Below, piece by piece: positions 59,074 to 64,000 of a DNA stretch of 64,000 bases. The stretch's first letter is position 1. Every line of letters begins with the position of its first letter. Below the pieces are notes generated by a model, which saw only the letters and a program-made list of their open reading frames with translations, had not been told where the DNA came from and ran no database searches. The stretch spans positions 5,828,001-5,892,000 of the forward strand of contig JBHGNT010000013.1 of assembly GCA_043228905.1 (NCBI GenBank), read 5' to 3'. The translations under genes were made by a program, and so were the position numbers. This DNA comes from Azolla caroliniana (lineage: Eukaryota; Polypodiophyta).

Positions 59074-60039
59074 ATGGAGCATAAGGCCAACTCGATGGCC
59101 GTGAACACCTCGAAATTGAGTGAGGTGTGGTATGATTCTGGAGCGTCAAATCATATGCCAAGTCACGACGAATGGTTCTTGTACTTGGAGAAACCAGAAT
59201 CACAAGGAGTTGTCGAGAGCGGAGACCACACTCCGCATACTATCGAGCATGTCGGGGAAGTTACCCTCAGCCACGTCGGGCAGAAAGGGAAGCTTATGAA
59301 TGTGTTGCATGTCCCGACAATAAAGAAGAATTTGGTGTCGGTCGGTCAGATCGTCAACCAAGGGATGCAGGTTCGATTCATGCATCTCGGTTGCTTCATC
59401 GAAGAAGAAGGCAAAGTCATTGCACAGGGGCACCGTGAAGAGAGGATGTTTATCCTCGAAACCGACAATGTGGGCACCTCAATGTTCGTGAAAGGACAGA
59501 AGGTCGAGTCGGATATCGACCTATGGCACAAGCAGTTCGGCCACGTAAATTTCCCACGGCTTCGTGAAATGCAGACGAAGAACATTGTTTTCAGATTGTC
59601 AAAATTTTGGCGCCGTAATGCCCAAGTCTGCGAAGCCTGCCAAATGGGAAAACAAAACCGACTTCCATTCCCCAAGGAGCGTAATCGGAGCCAAAATCCG
59701 CTCGATTTGATCCACTCAGATGTGTGGGGACTAGCACAGAACGTAACTCTCGGTGGAAGCCGTTACTTTGTAACCTTCATCGATTATTTCACTCGTCATA
59801 CGTGGGCATGCACGATCGTGAAGAAGAGCAAAGTCTTCGCATGTTTCCTGGAGGTAAAGAGCCTTGCGGAAAGGGAAATGGGGCATAAGATCAAATGCCT
59901 ACGGTCCAATGGCGAGAAGGAGTATACTCCGGAGCAGAACGACGTAGTCGAAAGGAAGAATCAGACGATTAAAGAAGCGCGGTCAGGGCAATGCTTCAAG
60001 AGAAGCACATGCCGAAATTTTATTGGGCCGAAGCCATGA
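59074..60039 (+). pseudogene. Copia-G protease remnant and integrase with deletion
   Basis: It begins with the protease segment (VWYDSGASNHMPSH; one residue shorter than WYVDSGA in copia-C), followed by NLVSVGQIVNQGMQVRF, the HHCC region LWHKQFGHVNFPRL to CEACQMGKQNRLPF and the integrase first Asp in LIHSDVWGL. The second-Asp segment reads LRSNGEKEY, where Asp is replaced by Asn, and the next 22 residues present in copia-C are missing: EKEY joins directly to TPEQNDVVERKNQ. A frameshift near 59985 ends the frame. This integrase cannot be functional. Confidence 0.87.
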
Positions 60040-62200
60040 GGACGGCTGTGTACTTGCAGAATCGAACTTCTACTAATGGAGGTGTATCGCCACATGAGCT
60101 ATATTTCGGAAAGAAGCCGAACTTGGCACACTTGAGGATTTTCGGCAGCATCGTGTATTGGCATGTGCCAAAGGAGAAAAGGATGAAGTTGGATGCCAAT
60201 GCTGAGAAATGTATCTTGGTTGCCTATTTAGACAAGCAGAAGGGGTATAAGTGTTATAACCCCCGAACAAAGGAAGTACGCGTAAGCCATGACGTCGTGT
60301 TCGACGAGTCCACTTCGTGGTACTTTCCTTCTCCTCCAATACCTCACAAATCCATTTCGATTTCTGAAGAAGAAGATAGCGAGGCCGAAATGCCTCTACA
60401 CGATGAAGAAATCGGAGCTCTGAGAGAGAGTCCGATATCATTTCGGCTGACTGGGCTGAATGAGGGGTTGGGCCGAGATTGCCAACCAGATAAAGAGACG
60501 GTGAGTAGTGGAGACTCGGTCGTGATGTCCCCGCGTAAGGAACCAAGAAGACGGTTTACGTGCAAGGAGAAGGGGAAGAAGAAGACATTGGAATATGATT
60601 TCGGTAGTGTCGAGTTAGTTCGTAGCGAATCTAACATCGAGCTAGTCAGAGAGGAACCTCTACAAAAGAGGTCGAAATTGGCCGAAAAGGTCGTGAAATC
60701 GGGTAATCTCGAATTACGCCGATCAACCCGCCAAACGAACCCCATAAAGAGGTACAAGTATAATCAGTACATGGCGCATCATTATGCGTATATGACGCGA
60801 GTGGCGGAAGTGCGTGAGCCGGAGAGCTATGTAGAAGCGAGAAAAGACGCAAAGTGGCGTGCCGCAATGGAGGAAGAGATGCGCGCTTTAACGGACAATG
60901 AGACGTGGGACCTGGTTGACGCACCGAAGGGTGTAAAGCCGATCAGATGCAGATGGGTGTATAAAGTGAAATCCAACACCGACGGCTCTGTTAACCACTC
61001 CAAGGCCCGATTAGTAGTGAAAGGCTACGCACAAAAGCACGACGTGGACTATGACGAGACCTTCGTGCCAATTGTGAAGATGACCACCATGCGATTCCTG
61101 CTAGCTGTAGCTGCGGCGAAGGGGTGGCACTTACATCAAATGGATGTAAAGAATGCGTTCCTACAAGGTGATCTTGAGTAACAGGTATACATGGCGCAAC
61201 CCCCCTGATTTCTATCCGAACAGAACACTTCGGCGGTTTGCCGATTGAAGAAGTCACTTTATGGACTTAAGAAAGCCCCGCAAGCTTGGAACGCGAAGAT
61301 CATGCAACAATTGTGTAAGATGGGGTTTGCTCCGTCGAAGTCGGACTCTTCATTGTTTGTTCGGCAGGGTTAATATAGACTGGACAACCTTCTTTTGTAT
61401 GTTGATGATTTAGTCATCGCCGGTGCCGACCTGAATGAAATCCACCGCGTAAAGTCTCAACTTGCAGGATCTTGGAGACCTTCATTACTTCCTCGGCATC
61501 GAAGTGATCCGTACCCTCGAAGGCATATTGATCAGCTAGCATCATTACGCGCTTAGTATGCTTTTCATGTTCGGGATGGAAAATTGTAAGCCCATCTCGA
61601 CTCCTCAGGATAGAAACACAAAGCTTCGCCAAGACTCAGGAAAGCCGTGCGACCCGACACAGTTCTGACAGAGTGTCGGAAGCCTTATCTATTTGACGAT
61701 CACTCGGCCGGACCTAAGTTACCTGGTCGGCATGATCAGTCAATTCATATCGCAGCCTATGGCTGAACACTTTCAGTGCGCGCAAAGGATATTGTGATAT
61801 GTTAGCGGCACGAAAGATATGGCGTTGTTGTATCGGGAAGGCGTAGCCGAACAATTAGTTGGTTACACGGATGCCGATTGGGCCGGAAACGCCCACAATC
61901 GTCGATCCACATCAGGATACGCATTCTCTCTGGGAAGTGCAGCGATTGCGTGGACTAGTAAGAAGCAGCCGACTGTACCACTATCGAGCATGGAGGCCGA
62001 ATATTGAGGGGCGACTGTCGCTACGTGTGAAGTCATTTGGCTGAAGCGGCTATTACGAGATCTGCATGTAGAGGTGTCCGATCCGACAACGATCTATTGC
62101 GACAATCTCAGCAATATCCACCTTGCGAGAAACCCCGTATTCCACGCCCGGACCAAGCACATTGAGGTGCCTTACGATTTTGTCCGTGAGCGGGTCCTTT
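59991..62200 (+). pseudogene. Copia-G reverse transcriptase and RNase H
   Basis: The frame from 59991 (MLQEKHMPKFYWAEAMRTAV) covers the integrase C-terminal part, the linker and RT up to QMDVKNAFLQGDLE, where TAA at 61179 stops it. Beyond it, in shifting frames, come LYGLKKAPQAWN near 61260, LLYVDDLVIAGAD near 61390, DTQF-like segments with stops, then RNase H pieces YTDADWAGN and LSSMEAEY (61860-62005) and IYCDNLSNIHLARNP (about 62090). At least six nonsense codons are visible. Confidence 0.87.
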
Positions 62201-62213
62201 AGGTGAAGTCGAA

Positions 62214-62729
62214 TTGGTGCATGTTTCGACTGATCGGCAAGTTGCTGACATCTTCACCAAGTTTCTTGGTCTCGACAAGTTACGGCATTTCTCGGGTGAG
62301 CATGGGTTGCGTCACCTCGACACACCGAACTTGAGGGGAAGAAAGGAAGAACAGGAAGAAGAGCGTGAAAGGAGCGATGTTGTGGAATCGGATGAAGAAT
62401 TCAATCTCGAACCGGCTGAAGAAGCCGAAGAAGGGAGCAAGGGACGTAATTGTAAGAAAGAACCGAGGACAACCGAATTAGGGGGAGATAAGGCCAAGAT
62501 CAAGACGTGGTCTGATATTGTCAAAGGCCCGAAGACAGAAGATGAATTGGAGACAACCGATCCGGATGAGAGCGGAATTGAATCAGAAGAGTTCGATTCA
62601 ATCGGAATGATCGATTCGGATACGCCGAATCAACTAATGGCCAAGTGGAGAAAAGCACAGCGAAGAACGTGCCAATACCGTGGCAACAAGGGAGCTGAGA
62701 AGAGCCGAACGAGTAGACAAGCCGACTAG
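62214..62729 (+). pseudogene. Copia-G post-RNase H extension
   Basis: A 171-codon frame starting at the end of pol (VHVSTDRQVADIFTKFLGLDKL, FSGEHGLRHLDTPNLRG) and continuing into an acidic stretch (EEFNLEPAEEAEE, KTEDELETTDPDESG) and a basic end (NKGAEKSRTSRQAD) before TAG. Copia-C carries the same extension with the same order of charge blocks. I know no matching domain. Confidence 0.7.
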
Positions 62730-62845
62730 AATGAGGCGCGCAGAATTGAACAAGTCGAGGAGCGCGAGTGAGGTGCGAAGCTAGGAGAAGCCGGAGCATA
62801 GATCTGGAAGGTAGGATGGAACCTCAAGTTGAGCTTGAGGGGGAG

Positions 62846-63259
62846 TGTTGAGTGACAAGCTCAACATTGGGTGCGTAATACGGTGCGTAACCCAGTGCGT
62901 AGACTGGACACATAAGTTAGGATGCACAACTTGGCCGAAAGACCGTTAGAGAGATATTCCTCATAAGGAATAATTTTGGGAGTGAGTGTTGAGGCTCATT
63001 TATGAGCGGTCAAGTACTGTCAGTACTTGTGTCCGCCCGATTGTTAGGACTTGTATAAAAGGTGCTCACTGAGCAGAAGTATGTATAGAGTGTTGTTATT
63101 TTTGAAATTGAACTATTGTGTGTGCTCTCTCTGTCTCTCTCTCTCCATCTCTCCATCCCCATCTCCATCTCAGTGTTTTTTGCATTTACCGAACTGTCTT
63201 ATTTCCGAACTGTATACACTGTGTTTACGCATACGCTTCCGCACACGCTATTCTTTACA
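62846..63259 (+). repeat. Copia-G 3' LTR
   Basis: 414 bp. It has an extra 14-base segment near 62915 (AAGTTAGGATGCAC) and scattered substitutions compared with the 5' LTR. Confidence 0.92.
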
Positions 63260-63420
63260 AGAAGGTAATGAATTTAGGTTCAACAAGCAAAGAACAACTG
63301 AAGGAGAGAAGGACCTATCCGGCCGAAACCCAAATGACACTCGAAGAACCGGCCGGATTCGAAGCAGAAACCTGTCGAGAAACCGTTTGTTGTCCGTGGG
63401 CTAAAAATGTAATATTGTTT
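63260..63420 (+). pseudogene. Copia fragment F, continuation after copia-G
   Basis: AGAAGGTAATGAATTTAGG corresponds to AGAAGATAATGAACTCCG in copia-D at about 43495, and GACACTCGAAGAACCGGCCG to copia-D near 43573. It encodes the acidic linker after the integrase. No RT follows. Confidence 0.65.
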
Positions 63421-63815
63421 GGGATTCGCATATGTAATATCTAAAACCCCTAACGCAAAGTAGGTAAACAAATATAATCAAGAAGGAAGTTGAGTCACAC
63501 GCAGCCAAAAACAAAGGACAGTGAGAGCGTGCGCCGAAGACAGGCTATATAAGGAGGAGAGAAGGACTTATCCGGCCGAAACCCAAATGACACTCGAAGA
63601 ACCGGCTGGATTCGAAGAAGAAACCTGTCGAGAAACCGTTTGTTGTCCATGGGCTAAAAATGTAATATTGTTTGGGATTCGTATATGTAATATCTAAAAC
63701 CTCTAACGCAAAGTAGGTAAAAGTAGGTAAACAAATATAATCAAGAAGGAAGCCGAGTCACATGCAGCCAAAAACAAAGGATAGTAAGAGCGTGCGCCGA
63801 AGACAGGCTATAATA
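63303..63815 (+). repeat. Tandem duplication, period about 253 bp
   Basis: GGAGAGAAGGAC followed by the CCGGCCGAAACCCAAATGAC segment occurs at 63303 and 63556; each unit ends with GCGTGCGCCGAAGACAGGC. The second unit has a 10-base internal duplication (AAAGTAGGTA). The unit joins copia-F linker sequence to unrelated AT-rich sequence. Confidence 0.8.
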
Positions 63816-64000
63816 CAATTAGAGTTGGGTTTTAAGTTGTGCCTCCTTTCGATTTCGTAACTAGACAGTGTTATCTCTTCCATTATTATTTACTAGCGCT
63901 ATGATTAACCCGTGAACGTTCATAACCTTTACGTTTCGGAAAGACAGTTTGGGGACTACTCGTACCACACCTTCCCGCCGCACAGAGCGCACCGAGGAAA
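63816..64000. other. Right window edge, nothing recognised
   Basis: No ORF, repeat or element boundary was identified in this stretch. Confidence 0.4.

Larger units (their letters stand above)
57624..63259 (+). mobile_element. Copia-G, decayed Ty1/copia element
   Basis: LTRs 57624-58020 and 62846-63259, primer site directly after the 5' LTR, polypurine tract TTGAGGGGGAG before the 3' LTR, and perfect AGAAG target duplications (57619-57623, 63260-63264). Same family as copia-C by LTR ends, gag and the C-terminal extension. The coding region is riddled with stops. Confidence 0.92.

Overview
This 64 kb window looks like intergenic, transposon-packed nuclear DNA of a land plant. The LTR elements are primed by the plant initiator tRNA-Met (TGGTATCAGAGC next to the 5' LTRs), the polyproteins are plant Ty1/copia, and one gene retains short GT-AG introns. 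A Penelope-like element without an endonuclease domain, a DUF7869-type gene and a ParB-like/DNA-methyltransferase gene point to a non-flowering vascular plant (lycophyte or fern) rather than an angiosperm. That placement is inference. No intact single-copy host gene was recognised.

Region 1 (1-24300) is a deep nest. A decayed reverse-strand copia element (J) received a pol-less LTR element (X; LTRs 1549-2270 and 21957-22676). X received a Penelope-like element (PLE, 5637-14920) flanked by a direct duplication of exactly 1436 bp of X. The PLE received copia-A (6403-11758), and the right copy of the duplication received copia-B (15602-20952), whose 1337-residue polyprotein is intact. The PLE joins its proline-rich ORF1 to its reverse transcriptase through a canonical -1 slippery heptamer, and its 3' end carries a hammerhead-ribozyme-like fold.

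Region 2 (24509-32248) is the most unusual part. A perfect 14-bp inverted repeat bounds two divergent, decayed genes. The reverse-strand gene is intron-containing, with a ParB-like domain followed by an N4/N6-type DNA methyltransferase domain. The forward-strand gene encodes a DUF7869-like, transposase-like protein. Between them lies an array of about 20 near-palindromic units related to AACTCGATACG-N-CGTATCGAGTT. I propose this as a DNA transposon of a kind I do not know to be described.

Region 3 (33696-50386) is a second nest: decayed reverse copia-C contains forward copia-D (two nonsense codons and a frameshift), whose 5' LTR contains reverse copia-E (one frameshift).

Region 4 (50387-64000) is an eroded mosaic. 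It holds a pair of LTR-like repeats around an interior with a PPR-like relic, a remnant of an X-family element, a D-like copia fragment split by decayed copia-G (57624-63259, perfect AGAAG target duplications), and a tandem duplication near the right edge. The elements act together only as successive insertions; nothing here suggests an operon or host pathway.
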